NCBI GenBank assembly: GCA_033439295.1
Contig: JAVTLE010000004.1
Span: forward strand, 1,674,012-1,738,011
Length of the DNA stretch: 64,000 bases
Source of the DNA: Deuterostichococcus epilithicus
Lineage: Eukaryota > Chlorophyta > Trebouxiophyceae > Prasiolales > Stichococcaceae
Direction of reading: 5' to 3'
The notes beneath the pieces were generated by a model, which saw nothing but the letters and a program-made list of their open reading frames with translations, made no database searches and was not told the origin of the DNA. The position numbers were made by a program, and so were the translations under genes. Below, one piece after another: positions 1-11,668 of this stretch. The stretch's first letter is position 1. The number at the start of each line of letters is the position of its first letter.

Positions 1-631
1 CACACCAGCGGCGGCGCTGTGAAGGTGGGCGCGCCGACTGCTGCGCTTGCACATGCTGGCGCCATGCCAGACACCACCAAGGCATGCGGGCTAGCGTATG
101 CTACGAGCCCTGCTTGTGGCAGTGCTGCGCTCACTCCGATGTTGTCCCAGGCAGCTGTGCAGCCGAGGGCTCAGGCTGTGCGTCTGAGGCACTCGCGTTG
201 CTTCAATGCAGGTGCAGTGCACGCAACTGCGCTTGCTGCAGGGACACAGGCGAGGCGGTGGCCACCTGGCGGCGCTGCTTCTGGATTGCTGTGATTGGGG
301 CGGTTGCCCTTAACCAGACCTACTACCTACCGCAGTCAGCTGTTGGCGTCCACGCAAGATTTGCTAGAGGCTGTGTAGCAGTGCTTGGTCGGCTCCAGCA
401 GCGGTTTGAGCGCGCCTTTGTTTGTCTAGGCAGACACCGGCATTTCCCATTCTTTGAATATTTGCCATCGCACGATGCTGGGCTTTTGTCGCCGTGAGAA
501 CAACCTTGGGCAATATTGTACCGTCTCTAGGCAAGACAACCTGCAACGCCCTGCAGTTGCAAGCCTGCAGCGCCGCGATGGTTCAACTGGCACAGCATCA
601 TGGAGTGTGAGCGTCCAGCCGATCTTCTGGT
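1..631. other. left-edge sequence, no gene recognised
   Basis: Open frames occur on both strands, but none shows a recognisable motif or a convincing splice structure. This stretch lies beyond the 3' stem-loop of the H2B gene and may hold the 3' flank of a gene outside the window. Confidence 0.3.
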
Positions 632-647
632 GGTGTTTAGAAACACC
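632..647 (-). terminator. histone 3' stem-loop of H2B
   Basis: On the minus strand this reads GGTGTT-TCTA-AACACC, a six-base-pair stem with a four-base loop, starting 35 nt after the H2B stop. Such palindromes replace the poly(A) signal in replication-dependent histone mRNAs of animals and volvocine algae. The matching element after H2A (2825-2840) makes chance unlikely. Confidence 0.85.
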
Positions 648-682
648 ATTGTGGTGGAGGCTGGCATGTGCCAACGGCCGCT

Positions 683-1232
683 TCAAGCAGAGGTGAACTT
701 GGTGACGGCCTTGGTGCCCTCAGACACGGCGTGCTTGGCCAGCTCGCCGGGCAGGATGAGGCGCACGGCGGTCTGGATCTCGCGCGACGTCACCGTTGGC
801 TTCTTGGAGTAGCGCGCCAGCTTGGCCGCCTCCGTCGCGATCTTCTCAAACTGGTCCTGGATGAACGAGTTGAGGATGGAGATGGCCTTGGAGCTGATGC
901 CGGTGTCTGGGTGCACCTGCTTCAGCACCTGCGGCAGTGGTAGCAGTTGTGCGAAGTCAGTAAAGGTGTTGAAACTGGTCAGGATCGAACCTGCAAGAGT
1001 AGATTCACCGATGATTGCTAGACAGCGCAAACTGCCACAGGACGCCACTGTTGAAGCAGACAGCAGGCTGCGCTGCAATGCAGGACTCCTCCATGACAAG
1101 CAGTGCACCCACCTTGTAGATGTAAATCTTCCAGGACTCCACAGACTTCTTCTTGCCCTTCTTGGCGCCCTTGCCCTTGGGTGCAACCGCCTTGGCTGCC
1201 GCGGGCTTCTTCTCGCTTGTCTTAGGCGCCAT
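683..1232 (-). CDS. H2B: histone H2B, two exons
   Basis: Core histone H2B pairs with H2A in the nucleosome. Exon 1 (1232-1113) starts [14 protein letters not shown], a lysine/alanine/proline-rich tail followed by [13 protein letters not shown]. Exon 2 (928-683) begins [15 protein letters not shown] and carries the histone-fold helices with the conserved C-terminal motifs [16 protein letters not shown] and [12 protein letters not shown]. The phase-0 intron uses AAG|GTGGGT and CCGCAG|GTG. The product is 121 residues, close to the usual 115-150, and the start follows from the standard plant-type tail. The gene is divergent from H2A at 1995, the classic histone pair arrangement, and ends with a stem-loop at 632-647 rather than a poly(A) signal. 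It looks intact. Identity is certain; only minor splice-site uncertainty remains. Confidence 0.97.
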
Positions 1233-1994
1233 GGTGCTCTGCAGCACAGCAGGGTTGGAGTAGGCGGACAGCAGCCGAAACGCAGCTGGCAAGCTCGGCC
1301 TTGCTTGCGATGTGACTGGTGACAGGCATGCACAGCAGCCGCTGTGCGCTCAAGCCTCACTCGCCCCGAGACACCCGTTGCACCAAGCATTCAAATTCCC
1401 AGAGGACTAAGCTTGTTGAACAGGGCAGCACGAAGCTCGGGCGCTCACCTGCTGAAGCAGTAGGGTTGCTGGAGGCGAGTGTGAGAGTTGGGAAGAGAGC
1501 AAGTGACGCTGGCAGCCGGCGCTGGCGCACAAGGCAAACTCACAATGGGAATCTCGAATCCAAGACCACGTTTCGCTTCGAGTGCAGACCAGTATTTCCC
1601 CTTTTCTAAGGGAACCTACATCTGACAACCTTGAAGCCATACAAAGCTCCAATCGCAAGGTTTGCACTCTGCACTTGCACTCGCTCCTGCCTCTCGCAGC
1701 ACATATGCTACCAGGATGACAACGGGATTTGCCTTGAGCCGCGAGATTAGGGTGCTCATAGACAACGATCTAGTAGGTGATAACGTTATCAGCTACACCG
1801 GCGACAAGTACGTATTTGCAGTCGTAGTTGGCGACGTGCTCATTGGAATAAAGCACGATACTTCTACAAAGGTAATAGTGAAAAAAAAACGACGTCAGCT
1901 TGGAAGAATTTGTCCAAGATCTACGATGAAGCGTGTCGCAGTTGGACTTGTCCTACTTTCCCCCAGCTCACTCTCCTCCAGCCACCGTGCAACC
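1233..1994. promoter_or_regulatory. divergent H2B/H2A intergenic region
   Basis: This 762-bp spacer separates the two divergent histone genes and presumably holds both promoters. The part near 1720-1900 is AT-richer than its surroundings. I see no unmistakable TATA box or histone-specific octamer that I would assign with confidence. A frame open from about 1716 into the H2A exon is probably chance. Confidence 0.5.
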
Positions 1995-2783
1995 ATATCG
2001 GGCTGCGGCAAGGGAAAGACCGCCAAGAAGTCCGTGAGCCAGAGCTCCAAGGCCTCTGCAACTCCCCGTCGGCCGTGCCGTTCGGTGCGTTGCCGTCAGC
2101 GATGCTTGCTCAGCCATGCAAAGAGCAAGGCACTTGAGTGTCGACCCACCTTTCTGACTGCCGGACATCGTGGGTTGACAGTCCACTCGCTCTGCTAGTG
2201 AGCACCAGCCATTCAGCCGGAGCTCTATGCTGAGCGCAATTGCCCGGACTCCAGTCTAGGCTCCAATAGGCCGATTCGATGGCCTTGCTACCTGACTGCA
2301 GGTATCTTAAGAACGGCAAGTATGCCACCCGTGTTGGTGCCGGCGCACCCGTCTACCTCGCCGCGCTGCTGGAGTACCTCGCCGGTGAGTCTGCATGATT
2401 TGATGCGTTGTGCTGGGTATGTAGCCACTCTTTTTAAGATGCTGGTCATTCACTGATGTTGTCGACTGCTCAAGTCAACACCCAGTATGCCCGCAGCTTG
2501 CACCCGAGATGCTCCAGCCGCTCACCTGCTTTCAGCGCCAGCGACATCACAGCTGACATCTGCTCCTTTGTGCCCGCGCAGCCGAGGTGCTGGAGCTCGC
2601 CGGCAACGCCGCCCGCGACAGCAAGAGGACGCACATTGTGCCGCGCCACGTCCAGCTGGCGGTGCGCAATGACGAGGAGCTATCCAAGCTGCTCGGCAGG
2701 TGACCATCGCTGCCGGCAGTGTGCTCCCTAACATCCACAGCGTGCTGCTGCCCGAGAAGACCGCGAAGAAGGAGGCGGCCTGA
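1995..2783 (+). pseudogene. H2A: histone H2A, damaged copy or assembly errors
   Basis: Three exons (1995-2084, 2302-2384, 2582-2783) encode a complete H2A backbone: [70 protein letters not shown], and a tail ending LLPEKTAKKEAA. Introns have good borders (GTGCGT...CAG; GTGAGT...CAG). Three lesions are visible. The expected initiator is ATA instead of ATG at 1995-1997. Two bases seem missing after the SSKA codons near 2053. One base seems missing near 2698 in the LLGSVTIAAG segment. The histone 3' stem-loop and the divergent partnership with H2B remain. So it is either a recently decaying gene or a working gene with draft-assembly errors; the otherwise excellent codon conservation favours either recent loss or error. 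Confidence 0.8.
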
Positions 2784-2824
2784 ATCGGCGTAAAGCTTTC
2801 TGAGCTGCGCCACATCAAACAAAT

Positions 2825-2840
2825 GGTGTTTCTGAACACC
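2825..2840 (+). terminator. histone 3' stem-loop of H2A
   Basis: GGTGTT-TCTG-AACACC starts 42 nt after the H2A stop. It has the same stem sequence as the H2B element, differing only in the last loop base. This signals histone-type 3' end processing and supports this copy having been a functional histone gene. Confidence 0.85.
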
Positions 2841-2937
2841 ACCGCATCCAGGAATCGTATTGCATTGCCCTTTCAAATGCTACTTGCTCGCTGCTCTCAA
2901 CTTTGCACGAACCAACGTTGCACACACCCGCAGCTTG

Positions 2938-5900
2938 TCATCGAAATCGATCGCGGCCGGCCAGCAGCGGCGTGCACTTGCGCCTCAATTCCGGCGGCAG
3001 CTTCGCGTCCAGCGCCTCCAGGATAGCCTTCTCGCTGGTCCTGCAGCAGGTGAACCGCGAGACATCGATCACTCCCTTGTTCACCGTCATGCATCTGATG
3101 CAAAGTTCCCGATCGAGCATTGTCACACCCGGCAGGGCAAGCGGGGCGCCGCACCTGGTGGAGAAGTGGATAAGCAGCAATGCCTCGTTCTCAGCAAAGG
3201 CGTCAGCGTGCGACGCCAGCTCGTCCAGGTGTGTGTGGCCCCTGCAGCAGCAGAAAGTGCGACCCTCAGCAGTACGTCTTTTGGGTAACAATCAACTTGC
3301 GCCTCTCAAATAATGGGCAGCTGTCACCTGCAACGCATCAGGGGTACTTGCACGCAGCGCCGCCCAAACCTGCCGAGCTTCTTTACTTCACACGTAACAC
3401 TTTAGTGTCCAGCAGAAGGTCGAACGAGTAGGCGACTTACTCGCCTCACGAGCATGCAACACTGACACTGACACCGTCATTTACAGATAGAGGTACCCTC
3501 CAGCCAGCGCCGCCCAGACTCGGCGAGGCCCCGCACTAGATCACACGACACTTCGCAGGGAAATGGTATCATCAACAAGGGGAGCAGCTCACTTTTCCCG
3601 TGCGCCGGCAATGCTGACGCAATTGTCGACGAAGGTGACCTCCAGTATCAGGAGCCGCGCACGCAATGCATCCGCCGCTGAAGGCTCCTGTATATAAGCC
3701 AGCGTGGTGTCCCCCGTGAACGCCACCTCCGGCGTCTCAATTGTCTCCGTCACCTCCTGCGCAACGGCAGGAAAGGTCGCAGAGTTACCGGTGTCCACAT
3801 TTCTTTCCAGAACTTTGCAGGACCTCACTCTGATACTGTCATCCTTGCAAGGTTCCGGGGTTTGCTTTGAGGAGGGACCGAGGCGGCGGCACCCCTGATG
3901 CTGCAGGGTGGGCAGCTGAAGGACGTCGGTTGGCCTGCATTGAGCGGGCGGGCATGGCGGCTGTGTGGCGGGACTGGAGGTTCTGGGTCAAGCTACGACA
4001 ACAACACCTAGCAGAACAACAGAAGCTGGCCCCAGAGGCTGATGTCCTGTGCAACAAGCTGCACAGCGGGGAGACCGCCGCAGCGGCTGCCACAAGGTGG
4101 CCAGCACTGCTGTGGGCCGCCAAGATGGTGACTGCGCAGCCTCGCAGCGGCTGTGCAGCTGCTCTGATGCGCTTGGCCACAGCCGCAGACAGGCACAGCG
4201 GCACCCCCAAGGCAAGCGGCGCCTTCCCGGCGCGTGGCAGCCATGCGCAGCTCCTTTGGAAGCTGTTTCTCGTCTCACACCACTGGCAGCGCGCACCGCC
4301 TTGATGCATGGCGTCCGGCCGGCCCACCGGGTGCGTCAACTTCATCTTACAGACGGGGGTTATAGGTCGTTTACTGCAGGATCCTTGTGGGGTCCCACCT
4401 CGCCGGCGGCGCGCAGCGCCTTGATGTCGGCGCCCGGGCGGCCGGCCAGGTGCGGCCTGAGCTTGCGCCTGACGCTGGACAGGACGTAGCCCTGGGAGGC
4501 CACCCTGTGGTGCGTCCGGAAGGGTCGGACTACTGCGTCCCTGAGCCACGCCTCGCCGCCCACCTGGGCTGCAGCGGGGTGCCGAGTTTGCATGGTTTTG
4601 GGCTGCGGCAGGGCGCCGGGTTTGCAGGGTGCTAGGCCGCAGCAGCAACAGCACCGAGGCTGCAGGGTTGTGGCGCGGGCTGCAGCGGGACCCCGAGTCT
4701 GCAGGGGGTGTCTTGCACAGGAGGCGTCGCCGCGGAGGCGCCCGACTCGCCGAGCGGCGGCAGGGCACCCTCTGGCTGGCGGCTTGTCGATGAGGCGCGC
4801 CTGCTGAGCGCTCGCCCGTCCCTCTGCGATGGCTGTGACATGTGTGCAAATGCGGATCCCAGCGCAGGGCCGGCAAGCTGGCTGTCGCACTGCAGGGCAC
4901 TGCACCTCCAGCACGCGGACATGAGCCAGACCAAGCCTCCCCAGATGCTGCTGATGCAAGGAAGCCCTTCGATCACAAGGACAAGCGCACGTCCAGGGCG
5001 TGCGGTCAGCGCGGCGTGTCGTGGCCGGCGAGTGCTGCTGCACAGCAACGGGGATCTCTGACCGTTCTCCAGCGCCCCACAATGCAGATGTGCACATTCG
5101 GCAGCCCAGTGCCAGGAGAGGTCCACAATACAGATGTGCACAGTCTTGCAGCCCAGTGCTAAGAGGGGTCGCACGTCCAGGGGGCGCAGCCGGCACAGCA
5201 TGTCGTGGCCGGCGACCGCGCCGGCGGCGTCAAGCAGCGCCTGCGCCGGCGCCACGCACGCCGGCGGCAGAAACACCTGCGGCGCCGCCATGCCCAGCAT
5301 GTTCCTGCGGCAAGAGGAACAGGAACCACAGCGTCGATCAGCGCCTGCATACCGGTGCCTCTGGGGTCCCACGCCGATGCAATGCACACCGGCGGCAAGA
5401 ACACCCACAGCGCCACCATCCCTAGAGTCTGCCTGCGGCGGGCCAGGCTTGTCACGTCGGCGTCTGCACCAGGGCCTGGCAGTCGAGACACTTTCCTCCG
5501 GGCTAAGCGCCGCAATCCTCCTTGCGCCTGCCTCGGAGACAGGCTGCTGCACTCGTAGAGCTTGCAGCCGTCCAAGTGTGAGCCTGCTGATCAAGCCAGC
5601 AGGATGCCATGCCGCCACATTCGCCACACACCCGTTGCTGGCTTCCGCCGCCGGGCAATCATTTGAGGCCGATGCGGAAGTACGATCGGAAAACCGACAG
5701 TAGAAGTGTCTCGATCATATTCGAGCAGCTGGTGGCCATGTAGGCGGGCGGGCCGCCAGGGTCGTCCAGGTGAGGAAGGGTTTGATTCAAAGGACATGCG
5801 GAACACCCACAAGCGAACCCTGGGTCACCTGGCGGCGACGTAGGAGGGCAGGCCGCCGATGTGGTCCAGGTGGCCGTGGCTTATGAAGGCGGTGTGCTGC

Positions 5901-6361
5901 AGGCATGCCCTGTGGGGGCAGCGCCCCAAGTCGAAAGCGACCCGCCTGAACGGCACGGTTCTTGGTTTTAGGGCAAGGCCCTTTGAACAGTCCGGGACAG
6001 GTGCAGCCAGCGCGGCGTGCTGCAGGCACATGCGGTGCAGGGTTAAGGGTTTAGGGTTTCACAAGACGCCTGCCTGCACTTTGCGCCGGGAAGGGTGCAT
6101 GCATGATATGAGGTTCTGGGCGCTGATGACCAGCCTGTCGATCAGGGCTACAGGGCGGCTCTTGCAGGAGGAGGCAACGTCTGCCGATGGCGAGCCAGAT
6201 GTCGCCAAACCTTTGCGCCAGACCTCCCATGAGCGCATTGTGGGGAGCACCCACCAGCGGGGCAGCATGATGCAGGTCTCCAGCCCCGCGACGGAGCAGC
6301 CCTCCAGCTCGATACCCGCCACAGTCATCTGCCCCTCCCGGGGCGGCTTCCGCGGCTGCAT
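2938..6361 (-). CDS. TRZ1: ribonuclease Z, short form (tRNA 3' processing)
   Basis: tRNase Z endonucleolytically removes the 3' trailer of pre-tRNAs. Seven exons (6361-6255, 5945-5829, 5304-5175, 4563-4399, 3756-3593, 3241-3155, 3040-2938) join in frame to 290 residues, close to the roughly 280 of plant TRZ1. The metallo-beta-lactamase signature SHGHLDHIGG lies near residues 57-66. Other Zn ligands and family motifs are AFTGDT (Asp near 189), GHTHL (His near 230) and LLIHFSTR near 253. LDVGGEAWL and VASQGYVL match the plant short form. The start could be the Met at 6361 or the in-frame Met at 6328. No clear transit peptide is seen in this model, though an open frame lies just upstream. Its stop is 98 bp from the convergent H2A stem-loop. 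Introns 2, 3 and 4 contain decayed or tandem copies of exon-edge sequence (see repeats). Confidence 0.93.
4281..4335 (-). repeat. exon echo: copy of RNase Z exon 4 end
   Basis: This intron segment resembles the last ~55 bp of exon 4 (4399-4455): GCGCACCGCCTTGATG here against GCGCAGCGCCTTGATG in the exon (plus strand), followed by similar GGCC-rich sequence. It lies on the donor side, about 65 bp past the true exon end. Confidence 0.7.
5078..5170 (-). repeat. two ~46-bp tandem units in an RNase Z intron
   Basis: Two imperfect units share CACAAT-CAGATGTGCACA and GCAGCCCAGTGC. The second runs up to the donor of exon 3, so this is another donor-side local duplication. Confidence 0.75.
5371..5440 (-). 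repeat. exon echo: copy of RNase Z exon 3 start
   Basis: In the minus frame this reads MVALWVFLPPVCIASAW, against MAAPQVFLPPACVAPAQ in the true exon at 5304. A CGCAG acceptor-like border precedes it. It lies upstream of the true acceptor, inside intron 2. Confidence 0.85.
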
Positions 6362-7263
6362 CGGATTCAGTGTCGAGTGTCAGCGTGCGCGCTAATTACT
6401 TGATGTCCGCTGCCATCCAGCTGCCCCTCCCGCGATGGCTGCTGCGGCCAGGCGGCGTGCAAACTGTGTTGCAGCAGCACGCGTCGCCAATAATGCTCTT
6501 GCTTATTTTCAAGGCAAGAGAGACTAGCCGGGCACCAGCGGGGAGTTCTGCATGTTCAGGTGGGCCCTCAGCTGTCGCCAAGCATGGATGCGCAGCCTGC
6601 TTTCTTGCCTGGTCATCTTGCAAGGGGCGAGCGCCCTCAGTAACACTCGCTGTCGCTGCCATCAGCGCCGCCGTGCGCGGCAGCGTGCCGCTGGATGCTG
6701 CGGCTGGAGGACCGTCGACACGTGGGGCAGCCATCACAGAACGGGAAGGACTCTTCCTAGCTCTGCAACCAGCTCCCTTCAGGGCGGGGACAGCTGCCAG
6801 CAACCTGCCCGCACGCGCTGGCGGGCTGGCAGCCACCGATCGGCAAGCAAGTAGCATGCGGTGGCTTCACATTTCAGAGCAGATATCAATCAAATCAACT
6901 CGATAAACGTTGTGGCTTGGTGAAACGCAGCGCGAATGGAAACCGGTTCAAGATTGCAGGATCGGGATCCAAGCTCGTGATCTAGAGGAGGCAGACGCAG
7001 GGCAAGCTGCATAAGTCGTGTTACCGACTCCGTCGGACTTCGGGAACGCAGCAGCGTGCGGTACGATGCTCGCGCTGCGAAGTGCGCTCATCACTTTGAG
7101 CAGGGTGGAGGTGGGCCGTCGCACAATTCTCTGGTGGCTTGAATGTTTCTGAGCCCTGTTTTGCCAATGCGGTGACAAGGCAGATTGCACTCGAGTGGGT
7201 ACTCATTGCTCTGCCGTCAGCTGTTCAACGTAAAAGTAGGGCACAGTACTGTTCAGTTGCGTT
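6362..7263. other. spacer between RNase Z and glycosyltransferase
   Basis: About 0.9 kb. A minus-strand frame (6857-6396) starts with a basic, Ala/Arg-rich stretch resembling a plastid transit peptide. I could not splice it in frame onto RNase Z exon 1, so I do not annotate it as coding. Otherwise it should hold the RNase Z promoter and the glycosyltransferase 3' region. Confidence 0.35.
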
Positions 7264-10200
7264 TCAACCGGGCGGGGGCGGCGGCGCCCCTGGGATCTGA
7301 AAGTTCGTCCTGTTCAAACGTGGATCTATGGTGGAGCCCTTGTAGTGAAAGACAAACGTCCCGGTGTGAACGCAGACCCGCGCCCGGTGCGCCGCGTCCT
7401 TGGCTTGCGACCGCTTGAACAAGTCGCCCTCTTGCCCGATGATGCGGTTCGCAGGATTGAATAAGTTGTCGGCATCAAACGCCCAGCGCGAGATGCCGCG
7501 CCGCACGCCAAAGAAGAACCCTGCATCGTGTAAGTGGGGTCTCCAGTTGCGAAACAAGTTATATTCTCTTCATCACTGCACACAGGGACGATAGCTGGCA
7601 CCTCGGGCGCCTGTACATGCTGAATCACGTGTTGACGGAGGCGCACTGAGGCCCTTCCGGCGTTCTGGCACACCAGTGCGCTACCGCTGTGCATGTGCCC
7701 ATGTAAGACAGCTGAAAGCCATGGCAGTCGGCTGCGTTGCTGCGCAGCTGCCAGATGCGCGCCTTTGGAAGATCCAACGATGCAGGCGCCGATGCGCGCG
7801 GTCGGTGGATGACGCATGCAGCTTGCTCTCTTACTGTGGCAACGGCCGCAGCACTCACTGTTGCTGTAGCTTAGCTAGCTTATAGTAGCGCATCATGCGC
7901 TCTCACCTGAGACGCCGGGCACCTGGTCTGAAAAGGCCGACCACAACTGCACCGCGGAGGGTCCTGCGCATCCGCTGCCCTCCAGTGCCTCCTGTGCAAC
8001 AGGCAGATCGACATAATCTTAGTTTGGCGCCGAAACGCATGACAGCAATGTCTGCTGCTGTCGAGCTACACACTAGAACGGAGCAGCTCGTCAGCAGAGA
8101 TATGTCCAGACGCAGAGCATTCAGTCTGCATTTTATCTCCAATTCTGCCGCCACACTGACATGCCTGATCATCATCACCTGCACGCGGCGGAAGTTGAGA
8201 GGGTTGCTGACGAAGCCTCGGGCGGGGCGTGACAGGCCGAGCAGCACCTCCAGCCCTTCGTGCCGGCCCCAGGTGCCCAGCCCCGCCACTGTCGACAGTG
8301 GGCCGACCAGGTCGCAGTCGCCGCCTGCAACCGCCGCAGAAGTGCTGGGGCGTCAGCGGCATGCGTGCTGCGCTCGACGAACCGGCGGTGCTTGCGGTGC
8401 CCAGGCAGCTTGCCACCGTGGACAGCGGGCACAGGCTGCAGTTGCCGCAAGCATGCAATGTGAGCAGCACTCATCAGGCAGGCGTGAGCGCGGCATGACC
8501 CGAGCAGGAAGTTGGTCCAGGGCACAGGTCGCAATTTGCAGGAGGAGGCTCCACCATGCACCGCGCATTGATGCACAATCGTTGTGGCGAGTTGCGCGAC
8601 TTGCTCATGCCCATCTGTGTTTGACAGACTTGTTGTCACCAGGACCAGCTGCTGGCCTGCCAGCACCAGGTAGCGAGCACACACCTTCCAGCGTCAGCGC
8701 GGCTGACAGCGCATCGATGACGCCGTCGGGCACCAGCACATCGTTGTTGACGATGAACAGCGCCTCGTGGCTGTTGTTGCGCCACTCCCGGAAGGCCTGA
8801 ATTTGAGAGTGGCGAGATGATGATCAGAACGACAAAGTCCGGGGTATCTGCAGCCATTTCATGCCAGCAAGAACTATCGTGGTGGCTTGCAGGCTAGAAG
8901 GGCGTTGTCGGATTGTTTGAGAGGAGGCCCCAGTCCTTCAATCAGGGATGATGGCCTGGATGTTGCCTCTTCGTCACGCACAGCACAGCTTGTCTGCCAT
9001 GACCATGCCGATGCGGGGATTAGGGAGAGCCGGCATCAGCGGCGCACCATATTCCAGTTGTGCGTCACACCGAGCCGCTCTGGCGGCTGCAGCACGCGGA
9101 CGCCCAGCTGCCGTAGTCGTTGCGCTGTGCTGTCGTCGCTCAGCTCGTCCACGACCTGCGGAGCATGGAGACACCCTGTGGCAGGGATTGCCTGCTACTC
9201 CCCCTGCACTGCTGCTGGCTAGTGGGCGGACACGAATCTGCTGCGGCGCAGCAGCAGTTTTGTGCTTTGATGAAAGCACAAGTGGTTGATTTGATCGTAG
9301 ACCTGCTGTTGCAAATGCAAGCACGCCTTGGTTCGGCGTGGCAGAGGCTCTGTGCAGAGGATCCATAGGGCTGAGCTTGTGTGAGACTCGCAAAGACAGT
9401 GACTCGCAACAAACCCCGGAAACACACACGCACACAGTGATGCGTGAGCTTCAGGGTTGTGATGTTTTGAACCTACCAGGAGCTCAATGTTGTCGCTGTT
9501 GGCCGTCAGCGAGTGCAGCAGCAGCTCCGTCTTGGGCCACACATTGGCCGTGGGCACCGCTATGAGCGCCGACGGCTGCTTCCTGCTGCCAGTGCCATTT
9601 CTGCCGATACTGCCATCCGGACTGCTGCCGGATGCCTGGCGGGCGCCCGGCCAGTTGCTATTGCGCGTCTTGACTGCCGCCGGGGCGCGGCCCTGGCTGC
9701 GCCAGCCGCCCCCGGCGTCTGCCGCCGCCATTGCCTCGAGCCGCTCGCGTGCCTGCAGCGCATGGCTGGAGGGTGGCAGACTGAGCAGGTGTCGCTGCAG
9801 CAGCGACCGTGGACAATCACTTTGCTGCTGCATGCTCGCCAGTAAACATGGGCTGCCATTGAGACAGGGATCCAACGTTGCCACTGCTGCTCATGCTGCC
9901 GCCGCCGTCTGAGCGCTGCCTCCTGACCGACTGCCGCATGCAGTTTGAGGTTTTGACAGTAATGATAAGAACAACAGACTCACCTCTGCCTTGCATGCGG
10001 GCCAGCCCGCTGGCTGCCGGCCGTCCTCGCGATTGGACGGCGGATCTGCAAGGGGCGGCGGCAGCGCAGCAATGGGAGGGCTGTGCAGCTGCGGCAGCCG
10101 CTGCTGCAGCCGCCCGTGCACCGCCGGCGCTGCTGCAGGTGCCGACATTGCTGCGCTCGCAGGCGCATGTGCCTGCAGAAGCCAGACTCATGCTGCAGTT

Positions 10201-10566
10201 GCTATTGCTGGCACACGAGCTGGGGCTCAACTCCACCGACTCCCTTTCCCAGGCGTATTGACTGGTCGGTATGATCCAGATCATCAGTGCAGTGAAACGG
10301 ACCCGACAGGGCAGGGTGATACTCGGACCTCTTGGAACAGCGGAAGAGGTGTGTCCTTCCGAATGAAAACGTAAATTTGCTGAGAGCCTCGAGCACACCA
10401 TGTAGTCCACCTGTGACGCCACCAGCCTGCGCCCGGCTGTGCACAACGGCAGCCTGCCGTGCGCAAGGTACATGGCTCCGGCGGCAGACGCCAGGATGGC
10501 AACCGCCACGAGCTTTAGGGGCAGCAGCATCACGGCCGGATAACTACTTGCACGGAGATCGGCCAT
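7264..10566 (-). CDS. type II membrane glycosyltransferase, GT2-like
   Basis: Probably transfers a sugar from a nucleotide-sugar donor in the secretory pathway; donor and acceptor cannot be told from sequence. Eight exons (10566-10411, 10172-9984, 9752-9477, 9155-9048, 8796-8685, 8324-8179, 7991-7907, 7520-7264) join in frame to 442 residues. The N-terminus has one hydrophobic signal anchor (near residues 12-36), then a Pro/Ala-rich stem. The GT-A core begins with SALIAVPTANVWPKTELLL and continues through VVDELSDDST, GVTHNWNM, and ALFIVNNDVLVPDGVIDAL, where NNDV is the DxD-like site. A C-terminal GFFFGVRRGISRWAFDADN block follows. The start Met immediately precedes the anchor. It is divergent from the RelA/SpoT gene. 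Family assignment rests on motif order, and the exact subfamily is open. Confidence 0.85.
8395..8450 (-). repeat. exon echo: copy of glycosyltransferase exon 6 start
   Basis: On the minus strand this reads C-LCPLSTVASCLGT, against CDLVGPLSTVAGLGT in exon 6 (8324 downward). It is acceptor-side, in the intron just upstream of the true exon. Confidence 0.8.
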
Positions 10567-11668
10567 CTACCAGCGCTGTGAGCGGCCTCCTAGGACTGCC
10601 GTCGTCTGCCACACAGATTTAACTGGGCACACAAGTGCTGCCAGCACCGCCGCCGCCGCTGTCGCAAGGCTCCGGCAACAGCTCCCTGAGCAATACACAG
10701 AGGCCACGGTAATGGAAGATTTCCTGCTGAGGAGATGTACCATTTTGGCAATGAGACCACAGAACCTGCCAGATACTGCACTAGCGCCAGTCTCGCTACA
10801 GTGTCAGCGCGCCGGTTGCATGCGTACCTACAGGCGCTCACACCTGCTGTGCAGGTAGCAGTGCGCGATACAGTGGCTACTACTTGCCAAAACACCCACA
10901 CAAGTGCACTCAGGACGGCTGCTGACCCCAATCTGTGTCCATTGCTGCCGCAGGGCCGAAGCCGTTTGCCGGACCTGCGCAGCCTAGCCTTGTCGATGAA
11001 CGAAGCGGCAAAACCAGCCACATATATACTTTGCATTGAGTTTTTGTGGGATTGGACCTCCAATTCCTGTGGGTTTTGAGTTGCACATCCTGGGAGGTCG
11101 TCCAAGAAACCGAGAGATTGTCGAGACCAAGGCTTCCTGCGGAGGAAGCTCCACGATGTCGATCCAGAACGAGTTTTCATGAATATTGGTGTGATTTGAT
11201 TCTGCTGAGCCTCGAAAACGCCAAACTACGAGGCTGATCGGCCGCTCCGGTGCATTCGATAGTTGCAGCAACGGCAGCGGTCAGCACTGGCATTGTATCG
11301 ATATTGCGCCAGTGGGGATCCGATGATGCTCCACGCGCAAAGCAGCGGTGGGCAGCGCGCATTCCTGCGCCACCTGCGCTTGGCTCAGCCTGGAGTCGCC
11401 ATCCGGCTGGCGACAAAGCTTTGAGCATGACTAAAGCAGTAAATCACCTGTAGTCACGTGAAAGATTCGCGGGTTCGCACGTCAGCGAGCTTCGGCATAA
11501 CGCTGGCTGAGAATGCACGAGCACATACGCAGTGCAGATCACAATTCAGTCGCCAGTCTGTGATCTTCCATATCATAGGCAGTCAACCTACCGTTTGCTG
11601 ACGGACCTGCACCTCTTGCGGGGCGAAAAGCCGCGAAACCCTTGGGCACCGAAACGGTCTGGCCAGGC
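10567..11668. promoter_or_regulatory. divergent spacer, glycosyltransferase / RelA-SpoT
   Basis: About 1.1 kb between two divergent start codons, so it should contain both promoters. Long frames on both strands (for example 10590-11180 minus) have no recognisable motif or exon structure. I see no clear core promoter element. Confidence 0.4.

Noticed and set aside
1662-2198. Long plus-strand frame running through the H2A N-terminus as an extended protein
   Set aside because: The part before the H2A tail has no histone or other family signal and the frame is open by chance; conserved H2A coding starts at the ATA-TCG position.
6396-6857. Minus-strand frame resembling a plastid transit peptide upstream of RNase Z
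   Set aside because: The donor at its end (ATCAA|GTAATT) could not be joined in frame to RNase Z exon 1, so a plastid RNase Z N-terminus is not supported.
8066-8470. Minus-strand frame containing CPLSTVASCLGT as a separate gene or exon
   Set aside because: It is a decayed copy of the glycosyltransferase exon 6 start; the surrounding frame does not splice in phase.
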